DNA of 64,000 nt from Streptomyces noursei ATCC 11455 (GTDB taxonomy: Bacteria > Actinomycetota > Actinomycetes > Streptomycetales > Streptomycetaceae). The notes below the pieces were generated by a model. The model ran no database searches and was not told the origin of the DNA. It saw nothing but the letters and a program-made list of their open reading frames with translations. Position 1 is the first letter of the stretch. Each line of letters begins with the position of its first letter. Of the stretch, positions 1 through 7,615 are shown piece by piece. The position numbers and the translations under genes are program-made. The stretch spans positions 1,178,001 through 1,242,000 of the forward strand of contig NZ_CP011533.1 of assembly GCF_001704275.1 (NCBI RefSeq), in the 5' to 3' direction.

Positions 1-1
1 C

Positions 2-520
2 GCCGCGATGCAGGCGGCCATCGCCACCAAGGACCCGGTCGAGCAGCAGCGTCGGCTGGGCGACGGCAAGGCGGAGGCCCTGATGCGCGCCATGTACCCG
101 ACGTTCGTCACCAACGCCGCCGACCGCGCCGCCTTCGGCGCCCTGCTCACCCGGATCGCCGACGGCGACCGGTTGCCGCTGCTGTACCACTGCACCTCGG
201 GCAAGGACCGCACCGGCTGGCTGAGCTACCTCCTGCTGCGCCTGCTCGGCGTCCCGCACGCCACCGCCCTGCGGGACTACCTGCTCTCCAACGCCCTGCG
301 CCGCGAGGCCGACGCCGCGGTCCGCGCGCAGCTCAAGCAGGCCGGGCTGATGCAGAACCCGGACTTGCTGATCCCCCTCCAGGAGGTGCGCACCGGCTAT
401 CTGGCGACCGGGCTCGACCGGCTGCAACGGGACTACGGCGGCCTCCCCCGCTACCTCAGCGCCGGACTCGGCGTGGACGCCCGCACGGCGGCCCGGATCC
501 GCGCGCAGCTGCTGCACTGA
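2..520 (+). CDS. Tyrosine-protein phosphatase (Y_phosphatase3 type), 5' end missing
   Basis: This is the 3' part of a gene that begins before the window; the frame is open to base 2, so the ATG at 8 is probably internal. The signature loop HCTSGKDRTGW (about residues 61-71 counted from that ATG) is the C-x5-R active site of the bacterial tyrosine/dual-specificity phosphatase family that includes MptpB. The Cys is the nucleophile and the Arg binds phosphate. The rest is helical with no signal or membrane segment visible in the part present. It converges on the thiolase gene. The family assignment is firm; the substrate (protein tyrosine, phosphoinositide or other) cannot be told. Confidence 0.85.
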   Translation, partial: AAMQAAIATKDPVEQQRRLGDGKAEALMRAMYPTFVTNAADRAAFGALLTRIADGDRLPLLYHCTSGKDRTGWLSYLLLRLLGVPHATALRDYLLSNALRREADAAVRAQLKQAGLMQNPDLLIPLQEVRTGYLATGLDRLQRDYGGLPRYLSAGLGVDARTAARIRAQLLH

Positions 521-530
521 TCCGGGCCCG

Positions 531-558
531 GCCGCCGGTCCCCTGGAGCGCCGGCGGC
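531..558. terminator. Hairpin between convergent genes
   Basis: GCCGCCGG at 531-538 pairs with CCGGCGGC at 551-558 around a 12-base loop. It sits between the stop of the phosphatase and the stop of the thiolase gene, so it could serve both. There is no T-tract, as is common in streptomycetes. Confidence 0.5.
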
Positions 559-575
559 GCCGAGGTGACGTACCG

Positions 576-1733
576 TCAGATGCGTTCGATGATGGTGACG
601 TTGGCCTGGCCGCCGCCCTCGCACATGGTCTGCAGGCCGAACCGGCCTCCGGTGCGCTCCAGTTCGTTCAGCAGCGTGGTCATCAGCCGGACGCCGGTCG
701 CGCCCAGCGGGTGGCCCAGGGCGATGGCACCGCCGTTGACGTTGACCCGCTCCGGATCGGCGCCGGTCTCCTTCAGCCAGGCCAGCACCACCGGCGCGAA
801 CGCCTCGTTGATCTCGACCAGGTCGATGTCGTCGATCGTCATCCCGGCCTTCTTCAGCGCGTGTGCGGTGGCGGGGATCGGCGCGGACAGCATCCGGATC
901 GGGTCCTCGCCGCGCACCGAGAGGTGGTGGATCCGGGCGCGCGGCGTCAGGCCGTGCTCGGCCACCGCCCGCTCGGAGGCCAGCAGCATCGCCGCCGCCC
1001 CGTCGGAGACCTGCGAGGAGACCGCGGCGGTCAGCCGACCGCCCTCCACCACCGGCGCCAGCGCGGCCATCTTCTCCAGCGAGGTGTTCCGCCGCGGCCC
1101 CTCGTCCGCGGTGACGTCCCCGTAGGCGACGATCTCCCGGTCGAAGCGGCCCTCGTCGATGGCCCGGACCGCCCGCCGGTGGGAGCGGAGCGCGAACTCC
1201 TCCATGTCCCGGCGGGAGATGTCCCACTTGGTGGCGATCAGTTCGGCGCCGTGGAACTGGTTGACCGGCTGGTCACCGTAGCGGGCCCGCCAACCCACGG
1301 AGCCGGCGAAGGGGCCCTGGGTGAGCCCCAGGGGCTCGGCGGCCTGGCGGCTGGCGAAGGCGATCGGGATCTGCGACATGTTCTGCACCCCGCCCGCCAC
1401 GACCAGGTCCTGGGTGCCGGAGAGCACCCCCTGTGCGGCGAAGTGCACGGCCTGTTGCGAGGACCCGCACTGCCGGTCGACGGTGACGCCGGGCACCTCC
1501 TCCGGCAGCCCGGCGGCCAGCCAGCAGGTCCGGGCGACGTCCCCGGCCTGCGGCCCGACCGTGTCCAGGCAGCCGAAGACGACGTCCTCCACAGCCGCCG
1601 GATCGATCCCGGTGCGCTGCATCAGCGCGGTCAGCACATGTGCGCCGAGGTCGGCCGGATGGACGGCGGACAGCCCGCCGCCCTTCTTCCCCACCGGGGT
1701 GCGGACGGCATCGACGAGGTACGCCTCGGACAT
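576..1733 (-). CDS. fadA6: Acetyl-CoA acetyltransferase / 3-ketoacyl-CoA thiolase (FadA6-like)
   Basis: This 385-residue thiolase cleaves 3-ketoacyl-CoA with CoA. The nucleophilic Cys is C89 in DRQCGSSQQA. The C-terminal motifs NEAFAPV, GGAIALGHPLGATG and MCEGGGQAN supply the His and second Cys of the active site. The length is usual for the family. The start ATG has AAGGAG eight bases upstream. It is the last gene of the run fadE30 remnant, SDR, TetR, thiolase. In mycobacteria fadA6 lies directly after kstR2 in the HIP (steroid C/D ring) regulon, and the same order here is why the symbol is proposed. The enzyme class is certain; the steroid role is an inference from gene order. Confidence 0.85.
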   Translation of the reverse strand: MSEAYLVDAVRTPVGKKGGGLSAVHPADLGAHVLTALMQRTGIDPAAVEDVVFGCLDTVGPQAGDVARTCWLAAGLPEEVPGVTVDRQCGSSQQAVHFAAQGVLSGTQDLVVAGGVQNMSQIPIAFASRQAAEPLGLTQGPFAGSVGWRARYGDQPVNQFHGAELIATKWDISRRDMEEFALRSHRRAVRAIDEGRFDREIVAYGDVTADEGPRRNTSLEKMAALAPVVEGGRLTAAVSSQVSDGAAAMLLASERAVAEHGLTPRARIHHLSVRGEDPIRMLSAPIPATAHALKKAGMTIDDIDLVEINEAFAPVVLAWLKETGADPERVNVNGGAIALGHPLGATGVRLMTTLLNELERTGGRFGLQTMCEGGGQANVTIIERI

Positions 1734-1769
1734 GGTGAACTCCTTGGTCAGATTCTGCGGATGTACCGG

Positions 1770-2354
1770 TCAGTCCCGCAAGGCGATGCCGTCCAGGACC
1801 ATCGAGAGGTACTGGCGGGCGATCTCCTCGGGGCCGTGGCGTGCGCCCGGCCGGTACCAGGAGGCGGCGACCCAGACGGTGTCGCGCAGGAAGCGGTAGG
1901 CCAGCCGGATGTCGAGGTCGGCGCGGAAGATCCCGTCGGCCACGCCGCGCTCCAGCGTGCCGAGCCAGGCACCGGCGAACCGGCGCCGGGCGTCGGCGAG
2001 GTATCCGAAGCGCGGATGCCGGTCGGCCAGGTGCCGGGCCTCCTTCTGGTAGATCGCCACCGCCGCGCGGTGCCGGTCGATCTCCCGGAAGGACTCGGTG
2101 ACCAGCGCCTCGATGGTCTCCCGCGGCCCCAGGCCGGCCGCCAGCACCGCGTCGTAACCCGCCCACAGCTCGTCCAGGAAGGCGGTGAGGATCTCGTCGA
2201 CCATCGATTCCTTGGAATCGAAGTGGTAGTAGAGGCTGCCCGCCAGCATCCCGGCCGCGTCCGCGATCTGCCGGACCGTGGTCGCGTTGTATCCCTGCGC
2301 GGCGAACACCTCGGCGGCGGTGGCGAGGAGTTCGCCGCGCCGCTCCTCAGGCAT
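1770..2354 (-). CDS. kstR2: TetR-family repressor, KstR2-like
   Basis: This 194-residue protein has a TetR N-terminal HTH (about residues 8-52, including TTVRQIADAAGMLAGSLYYH) and a ligand domain. Stretches such as GSLYYHFDSKESMVDEIL, the acidic/His-rich IYQKEARHLA and YRFLRDTVWVAASWYRPG closely follow what I recall of mycobacterial KstR2. KstR2 represses the HIP-degradation genes until HIP-CoA binds. Its start codon overlaps the end of the SDR gene by 8 bases, so it is translationally coupled, and it precedes the thiolase. It probably acts on the dyad at 3341-3360. The main uncertainty is whether it still controls a working pathway, since several target genes here are broken. Confidence 0.8.
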   Translation of the reverse strand: MPEERRGELLATAAEVFAAQGYNATTVRQIADAAGMLAGSLYYHFDSKESMVDEILTAFLDELWAGYDAVLAAGLGPRETIEALVTESFREIDRHRAAVAIYQKEARHLADRHPRFGYLADARRRFAGAWLGTLERGVADGIFRADLDIRLAYRFLRDTVWVAASWYRPGARHGPEEIARQYLSMVLDGIALRD

Positions 2355-3129
2355 GCTGCGAGCTGACCGACACGGTCTCCCCGGTCATGTACGAGGCGTA
2401 GTCGCCGGCCAGGAAGACGATCACGTTGGCCACCTCCCAGGGCTCGGCGTAGCGGCCGAACGCCTCCTTCTCGGTCAGCTCGGCCAGCAGCTCGGGGGTG
2501 GTGACCTTCACCAGGTGCGGGTGCATGGCCAGGCTGGGCGAGACCGCGTTGACCCGCACGCCGTACTCGGCGGCCTCCATCGCGGCACAGCGGGTCAGTG
2601 CCATCACCCCGGCCTTGGCGGCGGCGTAGTGGGCCTGCCCGCGCTGGGCGCGCCAGCCCACCACGGAGGCGTTGTTGACGATCACGCCGCCCGCTCCGGA
2701 CGCCTTCATCCGGCGCAGCGCGGCCCGGGTGCAGCGGAAGGTGCCGCCCAGCGTGACGTCGATGACCTTCGCCCACTGGTCGTCGGTCATCTCCACGAGG
2801 TCGGCGGTGCCGCCGAGCCCGGCGTTGTTGACCACGATGTCGAGCCGGCCGTGCCGCTCCTCGGCGAGCGCGTACAGCGCGGCCACCTGCGCCTCGTCGG
2901 TCACGTCGCAGGGCAGCCCGGCGACCCGGTCGGCCCCGAACTCCTCGGCCAGCGCGGCCGCGCTGGCCGCCAGCCGCCGGGCGTGCGCGTCCCCGATGAC
3001 GATCCGGGCGCCCTCCTCCAGGAACCGACGGGCGGTGGCCCCACCGATCCCCGCCCCCGCGGCGGCGGTGATCACGGCGGTCCGCCCCTTGAGCAGATCG
3101 TGACCGGCCACGTACGACGGCGCTGTCAT
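2347..3129 (-). CDS. ipdF: Short-chain dehydrogenase/reductase (IpdF-like)
   Basis: This is a 260-residue classical SDR that oxidises or reduces a hydroxy/keto substrate with NAD(P). It has a Rossmann glycine motif TAAAGAGIGG (about 21-30), NNAG, a Ser in the NNASVVGW region, and the catalytic YxxxK in HYAAAKAG. The ATG at 3129 is chosen because GGAGG precedes it and the TGA of the fadE30 remnant overlaps it (ATGA). The longer frame to 3327 is an artefact made by the deleted upstream gene. In mycobacteria ipdF follows fadE30 and precedes kstR2, as here. IpdF reduces the 5-hydroxyl/keto group in HIP breakdown; that role is inferred from order. Confidence 0.82.
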   Translation of the reverse strand: MTAPSYVAGHDLLKGRTAVITAAAGAGIGGATARRFLEEGARIVIGDAHARRLAASAAALAEEFGADRVAGLPCDVTDEAQVAALYALAEERHGRLDIVVNNAGLGGTADLVEMTDDQWAKVIDVTLGGTFRCTRAALRRMKASGAGGVIVNNASVVGWRAQRGQAHYAAAKAGVMALTRCAAMEAAEYGVRVNAVSPSLAMHPHLVKVTTPELLAELTEKEAFGRYAEPWEVANVIVFLAGDYASYMTGETVSVSSQHA

Positions 3130-3327
3130 CCCTTCGCCTCCTTCGGCAGGCCGAGCACCCGCTCGGCGCTGATGTTCCGCCAGGCGTTCGGCGAACGCCT
3201 CGTGTTCCCGGCCGGGGCCGCCGCGACCGCGCAGGGCCGCGAACTCCCCAGTGAGGTTGGCCCGCAGCCAGTTGCGGATCTCGGTGCGGAAGCTCTCGAC
3301 GGTGGTGGGGGCCTCGACGCTGCTCAT
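3126..3327 (-). pseudogene. Acyl-CoA dehydrogenase remnant (fadE30-like): both ends kept, middle deleted
   Basis: The frame from ATG at 3327 encodes an acyl-CoA dehydrogenase N-terminus (FRTEIRNWLRANLTGEF, then EHEAFAERLA). At about 3175-3190 the sequence changes frame, and the next bases encode the perfect family C-terminus RNISAERVLGLPKEAKG followed by TGA, which overlaps the SDR start. Some 300 internal codons, holding the FAD and substrate sites, are missing. The gene end was therefore kept together with the SD and start of the next gene. Because the two ends are out of frame, an automated caller would make a false N-terminal extension on the SDR. It occupies the fadE30 place of the mycobacterial KstR2 operon. 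Confidence 0.85.
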
Positions 3328-3340
3328 GGCCGTACGTTAA

Positions 3341-3360
3341 CCTACCAAACACTTGTTAGG
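3341..3360. promoter_or_regulatory. Candidate KstR2/TetR operator in the divergent promoter
   Basis: CCTACCAAAC-ACTTGTTAGG is an imperfect 20-bp dyad between two divergent transcription units. Its core resembles the ACAAG-NN-CTTGT palindrome known for KstR2. It lies 14 bases before the crotonase ATG, overlapping the area just before the SD GAAGGAGG, and 13 bases before the fadE30 remnant start. Binding would therefore block both directions. Assignment to the kstR2-like protein two genes away is an inference. Confidence 0.6.
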
Positions 3361-3374
3361 GAAGGAGGTCGCCG

Positions 3375-4226
3375 ATGACCGCCGGCGAGGAAACGCCCGT
3401 GGTGCGCTATGCCCGGCAAGGCCCGGTCGCCACCGTCACGATGAACCGCCCGGACTACCGCAACGCCCAGAACTCCGCGATGACCTACGCCCTGGACCGC
3501 GCCTTCTACCGCGCCGCGGACGACGACGAGGTCAAGGTCGTGGTGCTGGCCGGCGAGGGCCGGCACTTCTCCGCGGGACACGACATCGGCAGCCCCGGCC
3601 GGGACGCGCATCTCCCCTTCGACCGCAGGGCCGGACTGTGGTGGGACCACTCGGACAAGACCGGAGCGGAGAGCCGCTACGCCCGCGAGTCCGAGGTCTA
3701 CCTGGGAATGTGCCGCCGCTGGCGGGAGCTGCCCAAACCGGTGATCGCCTCGGTCCAAGGGGCCTGCGTGGCGGGCGGGTTGATGCTCGCCTGGATCTGC
3801 GACCTGATCGTCGCCGCCGACGACGCCTTCTTCGCCGACCCGGTCGTGCGGATGGGCATCCCCGGCGTGGAGTACTTCGCCCACCCGTGGGTGATGCCGC
3901 CCCGGATCGCCAAGGAGTTCCTCTACACCGGCGACCGGATGCCGGCCGAGCGGGCCTACCAGCTGGGCATGGTCAACCGCGTCGTCCCCCGCGCCGAACT
4001 GGCTGACCGTACCCGGGAGTTGGCGGAGCGCGTAGCCGAGATGCCCCGCATGGGCCTGGCACTGACCAAGCGCGCGGTCAACCAGGCGGAGGACCTCCAG
4101 GGCCTGCACACCGGCCTGGACTCGGTCTTCGGCCTGCACCACCTCGCACACGCCCACAACGCCGAGACCGCCCCGGACCCGCTCGGCGGCATGGACATCA
4201 AGAAGATGAAGGAGGCCGGTTCCTGA
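3375..4226 (+). CDS. Enoyl-CoA hydratase/isomerase (crotonase) family protein
   Basis: This 283-residue crotonase-fold protein has the oxyanion-hole segments FSAGHDIGSPG (about 65-75) and GACVAGGLMLAWICD (129-143). The two positions that carry the hydratase glutamates in canonical enzymes appear to be Met137 (GGLM for GGxE) and Val157. Simple water addition is therefore doubtful, and an isomerase, hydrolase or C-C cleaving role is possible. Start ATG 3375 has a strong SD, GAAGGAGG. The stop overlaps the next start by one base (TGATG), so the gene is co-translated with the acyl-CoA dehydrogenase. The context suggests steroid or branched acyl-CoA catabolism. Confidence 0.82.
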   Translation: MTAGEETPVVRYARQGPVATVTMNRPDYRNAQNSAMTYALDRAFYRAADDDEVKVVVLAGEGRHFSAGHDIGSPGRDAHLPFDRRAGLWWDHSDKTGAESRYARESEVYLGMCRRWRELPKPVIASVQGACVAGGLMLAWICDLIVAADDAFFADPVVRMGIPGVEYFAHPWVMPPRIAKEFLYTGDRMPAERAYQLGMVNRVVPRAELADRTRELAERVAEMPRMGLALTKRAVNQAEDLQGLHTGLDSVFGLHHLAHAHNAETAPDPLGGMDIKKMKEAGS

Positions 4227-5398
4227 TGGACCTGGACGCAAGCGACGCCGACGCCGCGTTCCGGGCCGAGGCCCGTGCCTGGCTCGCCGCGCACGTCCCC
4301 GCGGCGCCGCTACCGTCGCTGGAGACCCGCGAGGGCTTCGCCGCACACCGCGACTGGGAACGCCGACTCGCCGCGGACCGCTGGTCGGTGGTCTCCTGGC
4401 CGGCCGAGCACGGCGGCCGGGACGCCTCCCTCTTCCAATGGCTGATCTTCGAGGAGGAGTACTACGCGGCGGGCGCCCCCGGCCGGGTGAGCCAGAACGG
4501 CATCAACCTCCTCGCCCCCACCCTCTTCGAGCACGGCACCCCGGAGCAGCGCGCCCGCGTCCTCGGCCCGATGGCGACCGGCGAGGTCGTCTGGGCCCAG
4601 GCGTGGTCCGAGCCGGAGGCCGGCTCGGACCTCGCGTCGCTGCGCTCGACGGCGGTCCGCACCGACGGCGGCTGGCGCTTGCGCGGCCAGAAGACCTGGT
4701 CGTCCCGGGCCGCCTTCGCCGACCGCGCGTTCGGCCTGTTCCGCAGCGAACCCGGCACGCCGCGCCCGCACCAGGGCCTGACGTATCTGATGTTCCCGCT
4801 GGACGCCCCCGGAGTGACGGTGCGTCCGATCGGCCGGCTGGACGGCAAACCGGCCTTCGCCGAGCTCTTCCTCGACGACGTCTTCGTCCCGGACGCGGAC
4901 GTCATCGGCGAGCCCGGCCAGGGCTGGCGGGTGGCGATGAGCACCGCCGGCAACGAACGCGGGCTGACCCTGCGCAGCCCCGGCCGCTTCACCGCCGCCG
5001 CCGAGCGGCTCACCGCACTGTGGCGGGAGACCGCCGACCCGACCGACACCGCACTGCGCGACCGGGTCGCCGACGCGGTGATCGGCGCCCGCGCCTACCA
5101 GCTGTTCACCTACGCCAACGCCTCCCGGCTCGCCGGGGGCGGCTCTCTGGGCGCCGAATCCAGCCTCAACAAGGTCTTCTGGTCGGAGCTGGACATCGCC
5201 CTCCACGAGACCGCACTGGACCTGCTCGGGCCCCACGGCGCGCTCGCCGACGACGCCGACGAGGCCCCGGCACACGGCAGTTGGGCGGAGGGCTACACCT
5301 TCTCCCTCGCCGGCCCCGTCTACGCCGGCACCAACGAGATCCAACGCAACATCATCGCCGAGCGACTGCTCGGCCTGCCGAAGGAGGCCCGGGGATGA
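4226..5398 (+). CDS. Acyl-CoA dehydrogenase (large partner)
   Basis: This is a 390-residue flavoprotein dehydrogenase introducing a C=C bond in an acyl-CoA. It shows the family signatures WAQAWSEPEAGSDLA, the FAD-contacting TWSS region, and the C-terminal YAGTNEIQRNIIAERLLG. It is followed by a shorter homologue. In actinobacterial steroid pathways such neighbouring long/short pairs form alpha2beta2 heterotetramers, so a pair is likely here. The last codons encode LGLPKEARG, and AAGGAGG within them doubles as a ribosome-binding site for an ATG overlapping the stop. The final 43 bases are duplicated downstream at 5454-5496. Confidence 0.88.
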   Translation: MDLDASDADAAFRAEARAWLAAHVPAAPLPSLETREGFAAHRDWERRLAADRWSVVSWPAEHGGRDASLFQWLIFEEEYYAAGAPGRVSQNGINLLAPTLFEHGTPEQRARVLGPMATGEVVWAQAWSEPEAGSDLASLRSTAVRTDGGWRLRGQKTWSSRAAFADRAFGLFRSEPGTPRPHQGLTYLMFPLDAPGVTVRPIGRLDGKPAFAELFLDDVFVPDADVIGEPGQGWRVAMSTAGNERGLTLRSPGRFTAAAERLTALWRETADPTDTALRDRVADAVIGARAYQLFTYANASRLAGGGSLGAESSLNKVFWSELDIALHETALDLLGPHGALADDADEAPAHGSWAEGYTFSLAGPVYAGTNEIQRNIIAERLLGLPKEARG

Positions 5399-5496
5399 CG
5401 GAGCGCGGCACGGTCCGGCCGGGGGTCCGGGGGTTGCCCCCGGGACAGCACAGCGCCGAGCGACTGCTCGGCCTGCCGAAGGAGGCCCGGGGATGA
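5356..5496 (+). repeat. 43-bp direct repeat of a gene 3' end, 98 bp apart
   Basis: Bases 5356-5398 (last 13 codons and stop of the dehydrogenase) are repeated exactly at 5454-5496. The 55 bases between carry a GC-rich palindromic stretch, with CCGGGGG at 5426-5432 and CCCCCGG at 5436-5442. The first copy's ATGA would open a 33-codon peptide that ends in the second copy. The duplication probably separated this gene from its former overlapping partner, which now starts at 5555. Confidence 0.85.
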
Positions 5497-5554
5497 GTAC
5501 CCGTACGCACCGGGGCGGCGCGCGCCGGCCCGGCCTGCCGGAAGGGTGCCGGTG

Positions 5555-6538
5555 ATGCGGTTCCTGCTGACCGATGAGCAGCGGGAGTTCGCCCGTACGC
5601 TGGACTCCCTGCTGGGTGCCGCCGGCACCCCGGCCGCCGTCCGCGCCTGGGCGGCCGGGGAGCACAAGCCCGGCCGTGACCTGTGGGCCCGGCTCGCCGA
5701 GACCGGGGTGTTCGCCCTCGCGGTCCCCGAGGAGCACGACGGCATGGGCCCGCTCCCCGTCGAACTCGCCGTCACCTTCGTCGAGTTGGGGCGACACGCG
5801 GTACCGGGCCCGCTCGTGGAGACCGTCGCCGCGGCGGCCCTCCTGCACCGGCTGGGGGACGCCGACGCGGCGGCCGACTGGCTGCCGCGGATCGCCGCCG
5901 GTGAGGCACTCGTCGGCCTGTGCGCGGAGGACGCCCCGTTCGCCCTGGACGCGGACGCCGCCGACACCGTCCTGGTCGTCCGGGACGACACGGTGTGCCG
6001 CACCGAGACCCACGGCCCGGTGCAACCCGCCCTCGACCCGGCCCGACGACTCTCCCGCCCGCTGGGCGGCACCGTCCTCGCCCGCGGCCCGGCGGTCACC
6101 GCCGCCGCCCGCCACGCCACCGACCTGGCCCGGCTGCTCACCGCCGCCCAGGCCCTGGGCCTGGGCCGGGCCCTGCTGGACGGGACCGTCGACCATGTGA
6201 AGCAGCGCACCCAGTTCGGGCGGCCGATCGGCTCCTTCCAGGCGGTCAAGCACCGGCTGGCGGACACCCTGATCGGGCTGGAGTTCGCCCAGCCGCTGGT
6301 GCACGCCGCGGCCCTGGCGCTGGCCGCGGAGGACCCGTCGGCCGGCGCGGAGGCCGCGGCGGCGAAGGCGGCGGCCGGCGAGGCGTGTTACGCCGCCGCC
6401 CGTACCGCCCTCCAGCTGCACGGCGCGGTCGGCTACACGGACGAGCCGGACCTCTCCCTCTGGATCCGCAAGGCCCGCCCGCTACGGGACGCCTGGGGCA
6501 CCCCGGCCGCCTGCCGGGCCCGGGTGCTGGCCGGCTAG
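5555..6538 (+). CDS. Acyl-CoA dehydrogenase, short partner subunit
   Basis: The protein has 327 residues from the ATG at 5555. GTG codons at 5546 and 5552 are alternatives; GGAAGG about ten bases before the ATG favours the latter. It has an N-terminal FLLTDEQREFARTL helix, VPEEHDGMG, the family segment QRTQFGRPIGSFQAVKHRLAD and a C-terminal LHGAVGYTDE. It is shorter than classical dehydrogenases (about 380). This fits the beta-type subunit of alpha2beta2 acyl-CoA dehydrogenases, with the gene upstream as partner. It ends at a large hairpin. Substrate is unknown; steroid side-chain or ring intermediates are plausible from the neighbours. Confidence 0.85.
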   Translation: MRFLLTDEQREFARTLDSLLGAAGTPAAVRAWAAGEHKPGRDLWARLAETGVFALAVPEEHDGMGPLPVELAVTFVELGRHAVPGPLVETVAAAALLHRLGDADAAADWLPRIAAGEALVGLCAEDAPFALDADAADTVLVVRDDTVCRTETHGPVQPALDPARRLSRPLGGTVLARGPAVTAAARHATDLARLLTAAQALGLGRALLDGTVDHVKQRTQFGRPIGSFQAVKHRLADTLIGLEFAQPLVHAAALALAAEDPSAGAEAAAAKAAAGEACYAAARTALQLHGAVGYTDEPDLSLWIRKARPLRDAWGTPAACRARVLAG

Positions 6539-6566
6539 CCCGGCGGGCCCGGCGGACGACACCGAG

Positions 6567-6615
6567 GCCGCGGCCCCGCACCTCCGGATCACCTCCGTCG
6601 GTACGGGGCCGCGGC
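6567..6615. terminator. Long-stem hairpin after the dehydrogenase pair
   Basis: GCCGCGGCCCCG at 6567-6578 pairs perfectly with CGGGGCCGCGGC at 6604-6615 across a 25-base loop. It lies just after the stop at 6538 and before the convergent pseudogene end at 6657. Confidence 0.6.
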
Positions 6616-6656
6616 GCACCTGCCCCCGGTGAAATCCAGAGCAATTACGTTGTCGC

Positions 6657-7615
6657 TCAGGTTATTTGACGGATCGTCAAGCTCAATTCCGTCGCCAACC
6701 GCCGCCGGTGCTCGGCCGGTGCCCCGAGGAGCTGGGCGCTGCCGTGGGCCCGTTTGAAATAGCGGTGGGCGTCGTGCTCCCAGGTGATGCCGGTCCCGCC
6801 GTGCAGCTGGATCATCTCCCCGGCTACCGCCGAGAACGCCTCCGAGCAGGCGGACTTGGCCGCAGCGGCGAACCGGGGCAGGTCCGCCGCGCCCTCGGCG
6901 GCGGCGTACGCGGCGCCCAGCGCGATCGACCGGGCCGCCTCCACCTGGACATAGGCGTCGGCCAGCCGGTGCTTGACGGCCTGGAAGGAGCCGATCGGGC
7001 GGCCGAACTGGACCCACTCGCGGGCGTGGGCGACGGTGAGTTCCAGGCAGCGTTCGGCCGCCCCGACCTGTTCGGCGGCGAGCGCCACGCTCGCCAGGTC
7101 ACGCACCCGGGCCAACACCCGGCCGCGCCCAACAGCCGGCCGGGGACGCCGTCCAGCGTCACGCGTGCCTGCGGGCGGGTGGCGTCCATCGGCACCCGAC
7201 GCTCGCGGTGGACGCCGGGCCCGTCCACCGGGACGTCGAAGAGCGCGATCCCGGCGTCGGTCCGGGCGGCGACCACCAGCAGGTCGGCGTCCGCGCCGTC
7301 CAGTACGTGATCCTTGACGCCGGTCAGCCGCCACCCTCCACCCGGGGCCCGACGGGCCGCGGCGCGGACCGCGTCCGGCTCCCAGGAACCCTCCTCGGCC
7401 CAGGCCAGTGCGCCCACCGCGGCCCCGTCGGCGAGGGCGGGGAGCAGCGCGCCGTCCCCGCAGGCGAGCAGTGCCTGGGTGGTCAGCACCGCGGACCCGA
7501 GGAACGGCACGGGAGCCAGCGCCCTCCCCAACTCCTCCATCACCACATGGACTTCGAGCGGTCCGCAGCCGGCCCCGCCGTACTCCTCGGGGACCGCCAG
7601 CCCGGTCGGCGTCGG
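6657..7615 (-). pseudogene. Acyl-CoA dehydrogenase pseudogene: 5' truncated and frameshifted
   Basis: The first part (about 7615 to 7125) reads AGLAVPEEYGGAGCGPLEV, VVMEELGRALAPVPFLG and ARVTLDGVPGRLLGAAG. At about 7110-7125 the frame shifts by one base, within or next to a GGCCGGG run. The rest then reads VLARVRDLASVALAAEQVG, EWVQFGRPIGSFQAVKHRLA and LHGGTGITWEHDAHRYFKRA down to a TGA at 6657. Roughly the first 50-60 residues are missing, because the segment is fused directly to a ligase remnant. No start codon or SD belongs to it. The family is clear. The one-base shift alone could be a sequencing error, but the missing N-terminus cannot. Confidence 0.85.

Noticed and set aside
711..2366. 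Long open plus-strand frame opposite the thiolase and kstR2 genes
   Set aside because: It has only Gly/Arg/Asp/Val-rich shadow sequence with no motif and lies antisense to well-supported genes; long antisense frames are expected at this GC content.
3129..3327. 66-residue N-terminal extension of the SDR
   Set aside because: The bases encode an acyl-CoA dehydrogenase N-terminus and, in the next frame, its C-terminus; the real SDR start has its own SD at 3129.
5395..5496. 33-codon peptide between the two dehydrogenase genes
   Set aside because: Made of a palindromic spacer and a duplicated gene end; explained by the duplication.
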